A stretch of 64,000 bases of DNA, from assembly GCA_013396635.1 (NCBI GenBank), contig WBMW01002323.1, forward strand, positions 252,998 to 316,997. The letters run 5' to 3'. This document shows positions 12,201 to 24,131 of the stretch, piece by piece. This DNA is from Penelope pileata. Lineage: Eukaryota > Chordata > Aves > Galliformes > Cracidae. The notes beneath the pieces are model-generated. The model worked only from the letters and a program-made list of their open reading frames with translations, was not told the DNA's origin and searched no databases. The position numbers and the translations under genes were made by a program. Each line of letters starts with the position of its first letter. Within the stretch, counting starts at the first letter, position 1.

Positions 12201-15200
12201 AATGCAGTTTTTCTGAGAAAATGGGAAGTCATGCATCTTGACTTTCTAAGTAGGTTTGGCTTTTTTTTTTTTTTCAGTGTCTAATAGGCTGCAGTTATCA
12301 AACTTCAGTCTGCTTTGCTTTGTTTTCTGCAACGAAGGGAGGCACTGAACATTCTGGAACTTCAGAAGATTAAAATGCTGGAAGCAGAGTTAAGCCATCA
12401 CCTGGCTGTTGTGCTGCAGCCTACATATGACTCGCTTGGGGAGAGAGGCTTAGCAGAAAAATTTTATAGTCGTCTGTGCCAGTTGTCTGTTTCCCTGCAT
12501 CCTCCTTTTTCAGTGGCCAGGAGTTATAGCTGGACAGGCTGCAAGTATTTATTCAAACCCCAAACTGACTTCATTATCCTCTACAGAAAGTAGGATGAAA
12601 GCAAAAATTTACAGATTTTAGGTTTTTTTTCTTTTCTTTTCTAAGACAAAGTCTGAAGCAATTAATGAGTTTATTGAAGGACAAAAATATAATGTGTCAA
12701 TAAGAGAAGTCTGTTGTGTGCTCTAATTAGAGGAACTGTTCCCTTCAGAAAACTGGAGCTTTTAAAGAAGCATTAAAAAAGAAAAAGAAGAAAACTTTAA
12801 AGAATTGTGTCAATGAAACAAAACACAAGACAAAAAATCTGGAACGGGGCTCTAAGGACTCTAGAAAATATAAAACTTTTCATGTCTTAACCAGTGTAGA
12901 TATAGAGTTCTCTTATTAGCACTGAAAAGAAAAAAAAAAAAAGAATACATTTGCAAAGTAATAGGTATTGGTAATATTTTTATTTACCTTGGATAAGGGC
13001 CCCTTACTTACAAACACATCAGAAGACATCCGTTTTTTTTTCACCTCCACCGACAGAAATCTTAGATTCACAAGAACAATGTGAACTCTCAAAAGGAGCC
13101 GTAGATTCAGCTGCTGAAACATTAGTGTGGGACTTCTATCCTTCTGGGATGTGGGCTCTTCTTAATAGGAATGTATATATAATTCAGTGCTGTGAAAAAA
13201 AATACTTAGAGGCAAAATGTGCCAAATGTGCTACTGCAGTAATACAGGAAGAAAAGGCTATCAATTCTTTTGAAGGTTTACAAGTAAGCTTTTTTCTGTC
13301 TGTCTTCTGTATGGTTGATGATGTTCTCCTATTAAAATAGCAGTTTATATATGCTGTGTATTAGCACACTGTTTTGTTCTTCTTTGCTTCAGGCACTGAA
13401 GGGAAAAGAAGCCTGTCACATATTTTAAGTTCAGAATTGGTTAATAACAAAACACGTTTTCAACAAATTTCATAACCAACCCCTTTGGGCAGCAACTCTT
13501 TGCAATTTAAATGAAGGTTTAGAAACTTTCTTTTCCCCCTTAACAATACTTTCACAAGTTTCAGGTACATGTATTTTAGTGGTTAGTGGCATATTACAAA
13601 ATGAGATTAAAAGTACCTGTTTCAGCACTCCAGGCCAGGCAAGGGAAATTGAACCGTGGGGTGCCCAAATTAAGATGCTAAAATGGGTAAAATCTACTCA
13701 CCAGCACTTATCACAGATGGCACCACATCCACTATTCCTAAATCAATTGCCTTGCCAACTGTCAGTCCAGTCCTATCTACTATCCATATTTGTGAGTAAA
13801 TTCCTATCTTAGTCTTTATTTTTTTGGGTGACTGCCTTTTAAACTGAGTTATTTAAATGCTGCTGTGCGAGCTGATCGACTATGAGACAGGAATAGAAGC
13901 AGGGAGGGTAGGTATTGGAGAAAGGGCTGAGGTGTTACAAATGTCTCCTAGACATGTGAAAAGCTTCAAAAGGGACCTGTGCATTATTATATGCCAAAGA
14001 AATCACAATGGGGAGAAACCTTTATTGAAAAATTGATTTTTGGGCACAGATTTTGGATGAAGCTTTTGTCTCTATTAGGATTTTTCTAAAGGCATCCTCC
14101 CTGTAGGTTCTCTGATATCTAATGAGGTCTGAGCTCCTGCAGCAGCCTGTCCTTTCAGGATAGTTACAGGAAAACAATGATCTTGAGATTTATACTGTCT
14201 CTTAAAATTGGTTGTAATTGATCCATGGTTCTTAAGTAAGCAATTTGAAGAGAGTGAAAGAGCATGATCACAAAAGCTCTCTTTTCTTAGGAAACTAAGC
14301 TGAAATACAGCTTAGTGAAGGGGAATATTTCTAATTTAACTTACATTCACGGGTGAACTTCACAAAACCCAAAAGGAAGAAGCAAAGTTCCCTGTCCATT
14401 ACTTACTTTCAGTAATTTTTGCATTTATTGTCCTCTTGCAAAGTCATTTAAAAGTACCATATGCTTCCTTGCTAGATTTTCTCCAGAAGCTTTCACTGGT
14501 TTCCACCACACATTCTCACCCTACCCTCATCCACAATAATTCAACAGTGCTTTCAAATAGGACAGAATGGTTTTTTGTGCTTTTTGTGTCTCCTCACTCC
14601 CAAATGCACATTGCTTTACTGATCTGATTTTGAGCCAGGCCCTTTAAACAATGGCTTTCCAAATTGTACGGGGGGTGATAACAAGCCCCTGAAGCTGAGG
14701 AAAGAAGCAGGAATCACTTGAAGAGATTTTGCTGCCACATAAATTGTGACATGGTGCTATACCCCAGGATCTCTTGCTGGAACAGTTCTGTTTTACCTAA
14801 GTAATGGATTATTCATGAAATCAGTAAAAGTGACTGTAGGCTGGTGGTTTCAGCACTTGTCTGAGAAATGGGACATCCCTGTTCTTTTCCCAGCTTTAAG
14901 GAACAGTAATTTACAAATAATGTCTGCTTAATATATCTTCGTTTTGTGAATGCTGTTTAAGCTTCAGAGCAAATTAGGGCCTTTGTTTCCAATTTTTCTT
15001 TAAGTATAAATGGTCAAACCAAATGATTATTTTAGATCCCTCAAACCTGGGTATGTCATGCTCGAAGTGATTTTTGTGTAACTTTGCTTGTTCGACGCCC
15101 GAGCCAAAATTAAGTTTTACAATAAAGAAGACTGGAGCATATTCCCCCAAATGTGCCACCATTTCAGCATTCACAAATGCTCTTGTTCTCCCATTGCTCA

Positions 15201-16999
15201 GGAAAGGGTTGTGTGACCCTTTCCTGCAGCCTGCTCCATCAAGTCAACTGTGCATAAATAAGAAGGAAACTTATGCAGGAAGAAAATGAAATTAGATGAA
15301 TAATTACCATATACTTTATGCAAAAGCATGAAAAACTGTTTCAGCATTTCTCTGCTTAACTAATGTGTGAAATCACATAAAAATATTCTACACTGAAACT
15401 TAGTCATTAGGTCAGAAAATGCAGTTATCTACTTATTTAATAGGTGTAAAGGCTTATCTGATGTGTTTCACTTCTTAATGAACTATCTAGTATTTTTCTC
15501 TTAGTCATTTTAAGTATGTTATCTCCGTAAATCTGTGAACAAACAGTAACAGATAAATCCCAGAAGCTGAAAACAGATGCAATTTCACTGCATCAGCAAG
15601 CAGTATTTTGAAGGTACTTCCTAAATTTAGGACAGAAACAAACAAACAAGACTTCTGAGCTTTACTGTCATTATCTTGCTGTAAGATTTCCTTAGTCCAA
15701 TCAAAGAGTAAAATAAACAATAAAAGAACTGATCTTTGAAGATCTAGACTGATTAAGAAATTTGAATTTCAGTGTCTCAGGCCATGACTACTTTAGCTGA
15801 CTGTGCTTGTGCAATAAAAAACAGTTTATGTTTTAAAGGGGAACAGACTAATCCTTTTTTTTCCCCTGGAAATAGCTGAATTATAAGTACTTATTGCGTA
15901 ACTGCGTAATTAAGATATTATTTACTGGATTTAGGTGTGTACCAGGCTAAGGTTTACCAGGTAAAACTCATTAAGCTTATAATGGGAATAAAAATAATCT
16001 GAATAATGTTCTGGTTTTCAGAAAGCAAACTGTGGAGTGGTAAGCACCCAAATACACACTTCACACTTTCAGCAACTCCCATGGGAATCAGTAATAAAAA
16101 TGCCCAGAGCACTTGGAAAAATGTATATGGTCACTGTATAAATACCTAAAATACAAAATGGCATGTTTTCCAAACCCCTGTATTTCTGTCTTTCAGATAC
16201 TGTTCAGGAACATTTTGACATAGTAATTATTTATGAGACAGTAGATGGTCCCAGATCTATAATTCACTCATGGGGCTTAGGTCATTTCTTGAATGCCAAA
16301 TGTATAGTGCATTACACTGCATGCATAATGTAGAACATATTTATATTTAATGTTAACATTATTTTTCTATGAGGAGAAAATATCTATGAGGGGCACTTCC
16401 TGTTCATAGCGTTGTTTATGTTGTGCAGGTTTTCATTTTACTATGAAGGAATGCTTGTTTCCCAAGAAAATATGAGAATCTTGTGAGAACCTTTCTTTAT
16501 TTCCTTCTTTTCCATCCCTTCCTTCCTTCAATTTTTTCTTTTAAGCAAGTAATTTTTTTCAGTGGCAATAATGGAAATAGTTAATGTACAATTTGTTTGT
16601 GCTTTGTGTGACAATATTTATCAATATAATCTTGCTTAACAGGATTAAGAGACTTTACCAGCAATACAGTACTATTTTTGCATTCAAATGAAAAGCTGAA
16701 ATTAATTTTAAAGTTAAAAATGTCAACCTATAGAAACAGTAGAATCTCATTTATCTTCATTAATAGATGGGGAGCCTTCTATTACTGTAGCCTTGGGTAA
16801 CTGCAAGTAGTCCATTGCGTGAGGTATGTTAAAGGAGGAGTGAGGACCTATATATAAGAAATCACCTGAGGTTGAAAACACAGAGGCATATCCGTCTTGA
16901 AATATTGTGATGACCATTATGTGACCATTTTTGTCTGGAATGTTTATTAAAGCTCATGTAAGAGAGATGTGTAAATCTGGATATCGAGCTGCAATCAGC
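6259..16999. other. CADM2 intron interior, no gene seen
   Basis: About 10.7 kb of intron. It holds one MIR-like fossil (7530-7630), a GGAA-rich tract near 8597-8640, a short CA run near 12092, a T14 run followed by CAG at 12261-12277, and pyrimidine-rich DNA at 16490-16545. Stretches such as 9840-10150 and 10560-11220 are rich in TAATTA-like homeodomain core motifs and could be conserved noncoding elements, but only an alignment could show this. No exon of CADM2 or of another gene was recognised. Confidence 0.6.
7530..7630 (-). repeat. MIR-like SINE fossil
   Basis: The + strand reads GGAACTGAGGCACAGCTAAA at 7541-7560, then a block resembling the MIR phrase for TTGCCCAAGGTCA, then CAAGGATTTAAACCTGCAT near 7604-7622. 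This order matches the reverse complement of the MIR core and 3' part as I remember it (GAAACTGAGGCACAGAG ... GGGATTCGAACCCAGGT). It is strongly diverged, and MIR remnants are old in all amniotes. Confidence 0.55.
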
Positions 17000-18068
17000 T
17001 CAACAACACCAAGCTGAGTGGTGCAGTTGTTATAGCAGAAGGAAAGGATGCCATCTAAGGGAGCTCAACAAACTCAAAAGATGGGCCCATGTGAACCCAG
17101 TGAGGTTCAACACAGCGAAGTGCAAGGTTTTGCACTTGGGTCAGAGTAATCCCAGATACATAGAATCATAGAATCATAGAATCATAGAATGGTTCAGGTT
17201 GGAAGGGACCTTAGAGATCATCTTATTCCCACCCCCCTGCCATAGGCAAGGACACCTCCCACTAGACCAGGCTGCCCAAAGCCCCATCCAGCCTGGCTTT
17301 GAATGCTTCCAGGGAGGAACATATACAGACTGGGAGAAGAACTCCTTCAGAGCAGCCCTGAAGAGAAGGACCTGGGGGTCCTGGTGGATGAAAAACTTAG
17401 CATTAGCCAGCAATGTGCTCTTGCAGCTTGGAAGGCCAATGGCATCCTGGGCTCCATCAGGAGAGGGGTGGCCAGAAGGGAGAAGGAGGTGATTGTCCCC
17501 TCTACTCTGCCTTCATGAGACCCACAGTACTGGAGTACTGTGTCCAGGTCTGAGGCCCCCAATACAGGAAAGATGTGGAGCTGATGGAGAGGGTTCAGAG
17601 GAGAGCCACAAAGATGATCAGAGGGCTGGAGCACCTCCCCTACGAGGACAGGCAGAGGGAGCTGGGCTTGTTCAGCCTGGAGAAGAGAAGGCTGTGGGGA
17701 GACCTCATTGCAGCCTTCCAGTATCTAAAGGGAAACTATAACCAGGAGGGAAATCAACTTTCTACAAGAGTAGATAGTGATAGGACAAGGGGGGATGGTT
17801 TTAAGCTGGAGGAGGGAAGTTTAGATTGGATGTCAGGGGAAAGTTCTTCACTGAGAGAGTGGGGAGGTGCTGGAACAGCTGCCCAGAGAGGTTGTGGATG
17901 CCCCAGCCCTGAAGATGTTCAAGGCCAGGGTGGATGCAGCCCTGTGCAACCTGATCTGGTACCAGATCTGGAGGTTGGTGGCCCTGCCTGCGTCAGGGGG
18001 GTTGGAACCTGATGATCCTTGGGGTCCCTTCCAACCCAGGCCATTCTGTGATTCTGTGGTTCTATGAA
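17000..18068 (+). mobile_element. CR1 LINE 3' part, split by a nested CR1
   Basis: About 0.9 kb of CR1 in plus orientation once the internal insertion is removed. It begins in the ORF2 region (ACACCAAGCTGAGTGGTGCAG) and ends in ATTCTGTGATTCTGTGGTTCTATG at about 18042-18068; the repeat unit ATTCTGTG is a variant of the CR1 octamer. Translated pieces include KDLGVLVDEKLS, ATKMIRGLEHLPYED and ELGLFSLEKRRLWGDLIA. Frameshifts move the reading between frames near 17515-17580 and 17830. The 5' end is truncated and approximate. The insertion at 17163-17318 is younger than this copy. Confidence 0.93.
17163..17318 (-). mobile_element. CR1 3'-end fragment nested in another CR1
   Basis: About 156 bp of CR1 tail in minus orientation. 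On the + strand it starts with three copies of AGAATCAT, then AGAATGGTTCAGGTTGG and GGAAGGGACCTTAGAGATCAT, ending GCTTCCAGGGAGGA. The surrounding plus-strand CR1 is continuous across it: CCCAGAT before and TACAGACTGGGAG after. The pentamer ACATA is present on both sides (17158-17162 and 17319-17323) and may be a short target-site duplication. Confidence 0.9.
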
Positions 18069-20327
18069 ATGCCATGCTAGTCCTTCTCTGTATTATACTC
18101 TGCATCAGGAAATATATTATCCCTCAAAATACCTCCTTTCCTTCTTTAATTTTACTGCTATTACATTAGCAAATGTATAAGTGTATTAGTGGGAAAACAA
18201 GTTCATACTGTTCCTGTCCAGGTGCTGGGGAAGAGCATCTCCTGCAGGTTACATGCAGCTCTTGGGGACGTTGCTGCTCCTGAGTGCTGCTTTTTGCTGC
18301 TGGGAGCAGGTTTAAAGCAACTCTGCCAGAAGCACCACAGAAGGAGGAATTTGCTAGATGGCTCAAGCAGGCTGGCAGTCCTGCAGCAGGCTGTCACCTT
18401 CTATTTTCTAAAGCGAGCAATCACTGCCTTCCTAGCGCAGTGGAAAGCAGAGCCTCTGCATGGCTTGGGGAAGAATGGCTTTGGGCTCCAGGCTGTGGCT
18501 CTCGCGAGATGAGATCCCAGCCCTGGAATTGCTGCTGGCACACATAGCTCAGGGGCATTTTCGCCGATGGCCTTTTGAACTGATCCTCCCTCCTCAGCAC
18601 AGTGAACCAGAAGGTTCATGAGGATGGAAGGAGGGGGTGGGCACAGCTGATTTTATAAGGTGTTTCTAGCTTTCTTGAGGCCCCTAACTAGTTTGCCATC
18701 ATGTCCACAAAAGTGCTGTGGCTGTTTTCCCCAAAGTGTTCTGAGCAGGTAGAAGAGAAACACCTGGGAGCTCTGAAGCCAGCAGGAAGTGAAGAACCTG
18801 TGCCTCATGGGTTTGGTGACTGTGCTTCAGCAAACCTAAAGTGGAGGTGCAGCGTGGCTGACAGTTTACAAAAGGAGGGGAAAGGATGCTTCTTTCCTCT
18901 TGTCTTAGTTTCTAACAGAAGTTACGCTTCTCGTAGTGTCTAGTATGAATTTATCTTGTACCTCAAAGATACTGATAACATCCTGGCAGTGTTGAGCGGA
19001 GCCGAGGACATAACTCACTTCCGCATTCCTCTGCCAGTGAAATAGTTAAGGGAGGCATAAGGAGCTGGCAACTGGGNCTAAACAATACTACGTTTATATA
19101 CATTTGTGTGTATGTAGGTATATTTATACATCTCTCTATTATACAGTGATGCTGGTCAGCAGAATGTAATTATGGTGCCACAGAATCATGCTTCCTAAGT
19201 ATTATCAGAGGCACCTTAATCATCATTACAGGGTAGCCCTCTTTTCTGTGTAAATATTTTTCCTGCCTTTCTGTTCTGCAAAGCTAAGAAGTTGTTTGCA
19301 AACTATTTGTAGAATATAAATGGCTCCTACTAGGGAAATGCCCTTGAAACTGTGTGGAGACTGACAGCAACACAGACAACATGCTAACAGCATCTTGGTA
19401 GAATTACTATTACCATGTAGCAGAGGCATTTTCATTAAAACAGAAATCTTAACATGATCCATCAATTGAATATTGTCTATCTTTTGCATATTTCAGCTGA
19501 CAAAGGTAGCTGGTTTATTGTTAAAAAGCTCCAAAGAATTACTCACCCCTAAATAATGTCATTTCCCACTGTTCTTTGCAACTTCTGTAAAGCACCAGCC
19601 AATGGAGCAGATGAATGACCAGCACAGAAGGCTTGAATCTGACAGTATTCGTAGTAGCACCCTGCTAATACACTGTTGCATATATTACAGCTCGTTCGGT
19701 TTGAGCATTAGTTGAGTATTCACAGTAAATTCTCAAACTGAGCCTTGAGAGTGAATGATGATCTTTCAGGTTGCCCGATACCTTTATCTGACCAAATTCA
19801 TGCATACTCAGCCATGTGCAGAGGAACTTGGCAAGGCTGCACTTTATCTGCCTTTTTATTTCTGGTGCAATAGGATAGGAATGAGAGGAAGAGAATATAT
19901 AAGGGTTCCCCACTGAGAATCAGGTCTATAAATTATGTATTATGCAGACTCTATTCTGCTGATGCTATCTGATCCCCAATTCTCAGCTCCTTGTTTTTCC
20001 TTCTATAAATAGCTATGGCCAGGTTTTCAGTTGTAAAATGACGAGGACAAAACCAGAAACCTTTCCCATTTAATAACCTCTGCCAAAGAAGGAGAAGGTA
20101 ATATTTTTCATAACCATGATGTCCTCAGGGCTTTGACAATCTGGGAATACAAGCAGCACTGTGTTGTTGATAAGATACCGGTAGTAAAAGTGGGAATAAC
20201 CATGCTGAATATTAAAGAGGAAAATGCCCTATTTTCAGGATGATCAGTGTAAAACTTGATATTGTGAATTTTGCCTGTTGGTTTTTGTCTGTGTAGGACA
20301 ACTTTTGGTTTTTGTTTCTCCGTCTAG
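18069..20327. other. CADM2 intron before the transmembrane exon
   Basis: Intron sequence containing a GC-richer block at about 18215-18860 with overlapping open frames on both strands and no family resemblance. The single unresolved base N is at 19077. No splice-flanked exon matching the Thr/Ser-rich CADM2 stalk was found. Confidence 0.6.
19077..19077. other. Single-N assembly gap
   Basis: One unresolved base in the assembly. Unlike the gap at 52427, the flanking sequences do not repeat one another. Confidence 0.9.
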
Positions 20328-20453
20328 ATCCAAATGCTTTGGCTGGACAGACCGGACCTGACCACGCTCTTATAGGAGGAATAGTGGCTGTAGTTGTCTT
20401 TGTAACGCTATGTTCTATCATTCTCCTTGGTCGATACCTGGCAAGACATAAAG
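20328..20453 (+). CDS. CADM2: CADM2 penultimate coding exon (transmembrane segment)
   Basis: This exon encodes the extracellular stalk end, the single transmembrane helix and the first cytoplasmic residues of cell adhesion molecule 2 (SynCAM2/Necl-3), an immunoglobulin-superfamily synaptic and axonal adhesion protein. The reading frame gives a stalk containing DPNALAGQTGPDHA, a hydrophobic helix with GGIVAVVVFVTLCSIILLG, then the basic stop-transfer RYLARHK. The acceptor is a pyrimidine-rich tract ending TCTAG at 20327. The first D codon is split, with its G in the upstream exon. The donor is AAAG|GTAGGA, with GT at 20454-20455, and the last base G starts a glycine codon completed in the next exon. 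The upstream stalk and Ig-domain exons are not in the window, so everything before this exon is intron. Identification rests on remembered vertebrate CADM2 sequence. The juxtamembrane RYLARHKGTYLT stretch is the region that binds protein 4.1 FERM domains in this family. Confidence 0.95.
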
Positions 20454-21937
20454 GTAGGATAGATTTAGTAGGACTTCAGTCCCTTCTAGAAGGAAAGCGT
20501 GATTTCACCTTGGAATGCTGCTCCCTTTCACCTTCCCCCATCTGCTGAACTATTTGGACAAGAAAACTCAATTCACACTCCAGTCATGAGTGAACTCTCT
20601 GAGTTTCTACCTGGTTTTTCAGTGGACCAACTAAGGCAAAGGATTTCTAGTTACATGTCCATTCACAAATCAGTGATTTAGAGTGCCCCTAGCTCTAGAT
20701 ATTTAATTATACAATCTCATAATACTAACTAGTATATCAATTCAATAGTGTGTATATATGTACATGTATACTTATACACAATCTTTTTCTTATGCTGTTA
20801 CTTTTAATATGCATATAAGAGGTGATTTTTAGTAATGATTGTTAGTTTTCAGATCAGTAACTCTTTTACTAATGGTCCCACCAGAATAAGAGTTTCATTC
20901 CTGGGTCAAGCTTTCCTTTACTCAGAGATTTCATCTTAAGAATTCTATTCCTTTCATTTTGAATCCCCGCCACCAACAGAGATAAGAGGGATGGAGTGAC
21001 ACTGTCTTCTGACTAAGCCTCTCTATGATCTCATTTTGACCCAGTTAATTCCAAAATCATTTTGTCAGATTTAACCTCTGAATGGCTTGCAGACCAGTTG
21101 TTAAAATTCCATTGATTTGCCTATCCTCACCAAAAAAAAAGCCCCAAGGAAAGGATTAGTATTGCTGTTAACTCATTAAATCGTGTAGGTTAAATAATCA
21201 TACAGCTAGCAGACATTAGCTGATAAAAATAACATTTTAATTTGATTGGACTGTGTGAGAGAAAACTAAACCACTAAATATGTGTCTCTTTTCTTGTTTT
21301 TTTTTTTTTTTTTTTTTAATTAAAGCATGAGCATCTTATGCCAACATAAATTATACTTTTCACAAAGGAAGAGGTGGTTGTGGACAATTCTTTTTATTCA
21401 TATCCTGAGCATAAAAATAGTATAATATGAATGGGCTTAGTGAAACTACCTCCATTTTGTAATTCTTAGAAATGGCTGTAATACAATTCAGTAAAATCAA
21501 AGCATAGATAACATCATGTAAAACAGAAGTACTTTTTTTTTAAGCATTTATGAATATCTAAATCTTCAAAGTTGGTTTGATTTGATTTTTGTTAGCTGTT
21601 CCATGAAATAACCAAGATTTTATCACTTATTCTAAAATTGTAAAATATATTGCATATTACTGCAGTTAGATAAAGTGGACTTTTCTTAAGATATTTCTTT
21701 AATTTGCTGTGGGTATATGTGATTGTGTGCATGTAGATTACTGGTGTTAATACTACAAATATTTCATAGACAAATTAGAAATTTGAACCTACCAGTGTCG
21801 TTCATACTGCAATTGTGTAAAAACATTTGTCTATTAATGAAGCAATTGGAGCATTGTTAGAAATGTATTTCCTATAATACAACGTGAAGCTAAAAAAAAA
21901 AACCTAATTTTTTTTTCTGTTGTGCTGATTCTTATAG
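20454..21937 (+). other. CADM2: CADM2 last intron
   Basis: This is a 1,484-bp GT-AG intron between the transmembrane and tail exons. It is AT-rich and includes a T21 run at 21297-21317. If retained, translation would continue for 31 residues after the lysine of ARHK to a TGA at 20546-20548, giving a tail without the EYFI PDZ ligand. I see no coding exon or recognisable repeat inside it. Confidence 0.9.
21297..21317 (+). repeat. Poly(T) run
   Basis: T21 homopolymer in the last CADM2 intron. It is likely length-variable. Confidence 0.9.
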
Positions 21938-22056
21938 GAACATATTTAACAAATGAAGCAAAAGGAGCTGAAGATGCACCTGATGCCGACACAGCCATTA
22001 TCAATGCAGAAGGCAGCCAAGTCAATGCAGAGGAGAAAAAAGAGTATTTCATTTAG
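21938..22056 (+). CDS. CADM2: CADM2 last coding exon (cytoplasmic tail and stop)
   Basis: This exon encodes the last 38 residues or so of CADM2, beginning TYLTNEAKGAEDAPDADTA and ending EEKKEYFI before TAG at 22054-22056. The acceptor is strong: a T-rich tract, TGTGCTGATTCTTATAG, then GAACATATT. Its phase joins exactly to the 20328-20453 exon (G|GA makes glycine). The tail carries the protein 4.1-binding segment next to the membrane and a C-terminal EYFI, a class II PDZ ligand of the SynCAM/nectin-like family that recruits scaffolds such as CASK or MPP proteins. That role is family knowledge and is not shown here. The intervening intron is 1,484 bp. No frameshift or missing residue is seen, so the 3' end of the gene appears intact and under constraint. 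Confidence 0.96.
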
Positions 22057-22985
22057 ATGCAGAGCTAGAATCTTAGAGTTTTACTTATCAGGCTGAATGC
22101 TGGAGAAAACTGGCTATCATTTTTCAGAATTCATTTCTGCCATCTTCTGCTATCTTTATTATTAACTCGTGTACCTGCTGTAAGTAGCCAGTTTATGCCA
22201 ACAATCAGCTGTTGACATCCTCATTCTATATTTACAGTATCATGCATAAAGCAGGACATTTCTTATTGCCTAAAATTCATATCCACTGCTCTCTTAACAT
22301 ACAGTGCTTGAATATACAGCCTTAACAATGTTTCTCATCATCTTAATCCAAGTTTTCTACATTTTTAAATGTTATGCAGCTTTCTTCTTTTTCAGTTTCT
22401 TTTACCATGGTCCCTACTAGTATGTCATAGAACAATGTTCATAACAAATTCTATTAGGTAAGGACCTAATTTACTTACATAAAATGTTATGTCTAAAACT
22501 AGAGGTTTACAAAGAATGTTTTATACATGTCTATAATTAAAAAAGCAACTTGTTTTTGAGACATATGCCCTAGGAAATACAAACAGAAGTCTTTGTAGAA
22601 TAGTTTCTTGTATGCCTGGATTTGGTGGAAAAAAAACCTGTCGGTCCACTGAACTTTTTGTTTTGTTTTGCTTTGCTTTGTTACGTTTTAAATGGTACCT
22701 TGACAACAGTGCCATGTTTCAGTGGTAAAAACATGCTGATTAGCTATACAGATTCTGCAGAGTTAGATAATAATGCTTCATTTGAAACAAATTTGTCCTG
22801 CCCTTCTACTGCTTTTTGGGATCACAAAGATTAGAGTTTTTTTGAGTGATTTCTGTTTTTATAATTTATTTGCTTCACATGGACTCACCTGCCTACTCAA
22901 ATTCAAAGCGTTCATGGGGCACGACTGCAAGACATTTTAGTATCTGTATATAGTGCATATAATAAATTCAATTAAACATTGTTTG
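22057..22985 (+). other. CADM2: CADM2 3' UTR, minimal extent
   Basis: This is AT-rich sequence following the stop codon, up to the probable cleavage zone of the first good poly(A) signal at 22961-22966. It contains several ATTTA-type AU-rich stretches and a Pumilio-type TGTATATA at 22945-22952. CADM2 transcripts in mammals carry, as I recall, a 3' UTR of several kilobases, so this may be only the short form. The UTR could continue to signals at 24126, 29539 or 30687. The distal end cannot be decided from sequence alone. Confidence 0.7.
22945..22966 (+). promoter_or_regulatory. Pumilio-type element plus proximal poly(A) signal
   Basis: TGTATATA at 22945-22952 matches the Pumilio response element, and canonical AATAAA follows at 22961-22966. 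Downstream sequence is T/G-rich (TTGTTTGAT, then TTTTTTGG), as expected of a cleavage-stimulation region. It lies 905 bases after the CADM2 stop, so it is the best proximal polyadenylation site. Use of the Pumilio element is inferred from the motif only. Confidence 0.5.
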
Positions 22986-23356
22986 ATACATATTTAACTT
23001 TTTTGGAAGTAGCTAAGTCAGTCACCAGTAGGCATTTTCTAATGTCCATTACACCCCTTTAGGTATGACTCAAATCAATATTCTGAGTAGGTAACATATA
23101 TAAGTATTTTTTTGTCTGTATGTCCTAGCACTGTTCAGCAGCAAACTTTTCTAGTTCTTGTTAATTTTTTATTTGTTATACAATGGAAGCACAATGTTAT
23201 ATGGAAAGGTAGTTTTAAGCTAACAACCAGTGCACAGCCTCAGGTTTTAAATTACAACCACATTTGATTGTTATCCTTAAAAAATACTATTGAGTTGCAA
23301 AAATTCTCAGTTTTTAATTTGGCAGTTCCAGAGCTGCTTCTCTATGTTGGTTTGCC

Positions 23357-23410
23357 AAAAAAGAAAAAAAAAAGAAAAAAAGAAAAAAAAAGTAAAAAAA
23401 AAAAAAAAAA
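23357..23410 (+). repeat. A-rich low-complexity tract with G interruptions
   Basis: About 54 bases of A with scattered G and a T, ending in A17. It lies in the region that would be the long CADM2 3' UTR. The open frame across it is an artefact of the lysine-coding repeat. Confidence 0.9.
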
Positions 23411-24125
23411 TAGAAATGTTAAAACAAAAGATATATGTTTTGTGTATACAGTAAATGGACTAATTCTTTATATTAAATTCCTGTCTATGCATTTTGTGAG
23501 GTACAAACTTATGTCACCGTGAATGATAGAGAATTCCTGCCATGCTTTTAGCTCCACAGTGAAAGTCTCTGTTTGGATTATTTCTGAAATTTTTTGTGTA
23601 ATTGACAGCTGAAAAATCACATGCTCTTAACTGCGACAACAAAACACTGTAAGCCCACTGGCTTATTTCCTCTTCCAATGAAGTAACAAGGTTGCCATAT
23701 CAGCTCTTGGTAATGACTCTACCCTGGAGAATGTAAGTTAGTCTAGATGGAGTTTGTTGTACTCCTGAGTTCTGCACCTTTGACAAAAGAATATTTCTCT
23801 CTGGTTGATGTACTTGTTTGTGAAGCCTAAAAGCATGATGGTCTGCTGTAAGGGACTTTCTCCTGGGATTTTATTTTTGTGTGGGAAAGGGAGAGTTTGG
23901 AATATGACATCATGTAGTATGGTAAAATGGAAGATAAAGGTGCTGTGTCAGATTATTTATCAGAAGAGTATAAACCTTTTAAGGACAATATTAGAGTATT
24001 TTAATTGTTTTTGTTGAAGCATTTATCTTGTTAATTTCTAAGAAAAAAGGGTGACGTCAATCAAAGCAGCACTTTTTTTCAAAATATACAGACATAAATA
24101 ATATGATGTGGTTGAGTGTTAACAT

Positions 24126-24131
24126 AATAAA
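24126..24131 (+). promoter_or_regulatory. Candidate second poly(A) signal of CADM2
   Basis: Canonical AATAAA in AT-rich DNA about 2.07 kb after the CADM2 stop. Such hexamers are common by chance here, so it is listed only as one of the possible alternative ends. Confidence 0.2.

Noticed and set aside
12261..12593. Strong acceptor-like T14-CAG followed by a 92-codon open frame
   Set aside because: The frame does not open at the acceptor, there is no matching donor, and the peptide resembles nothing in CADM2.
16845..16975. TATATATAAG followed by GTTTATTAAAG, considered as a solo LTR
   Set aside because: No TG...CA termini or target duplication could be found. TATA-like words are frequent in this AT-rich intron.
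17199..18012. Several open frames of 66-145 codons on both strands
   Set aside because: All are explained by the nested CR1 copies and their antisense shadows.
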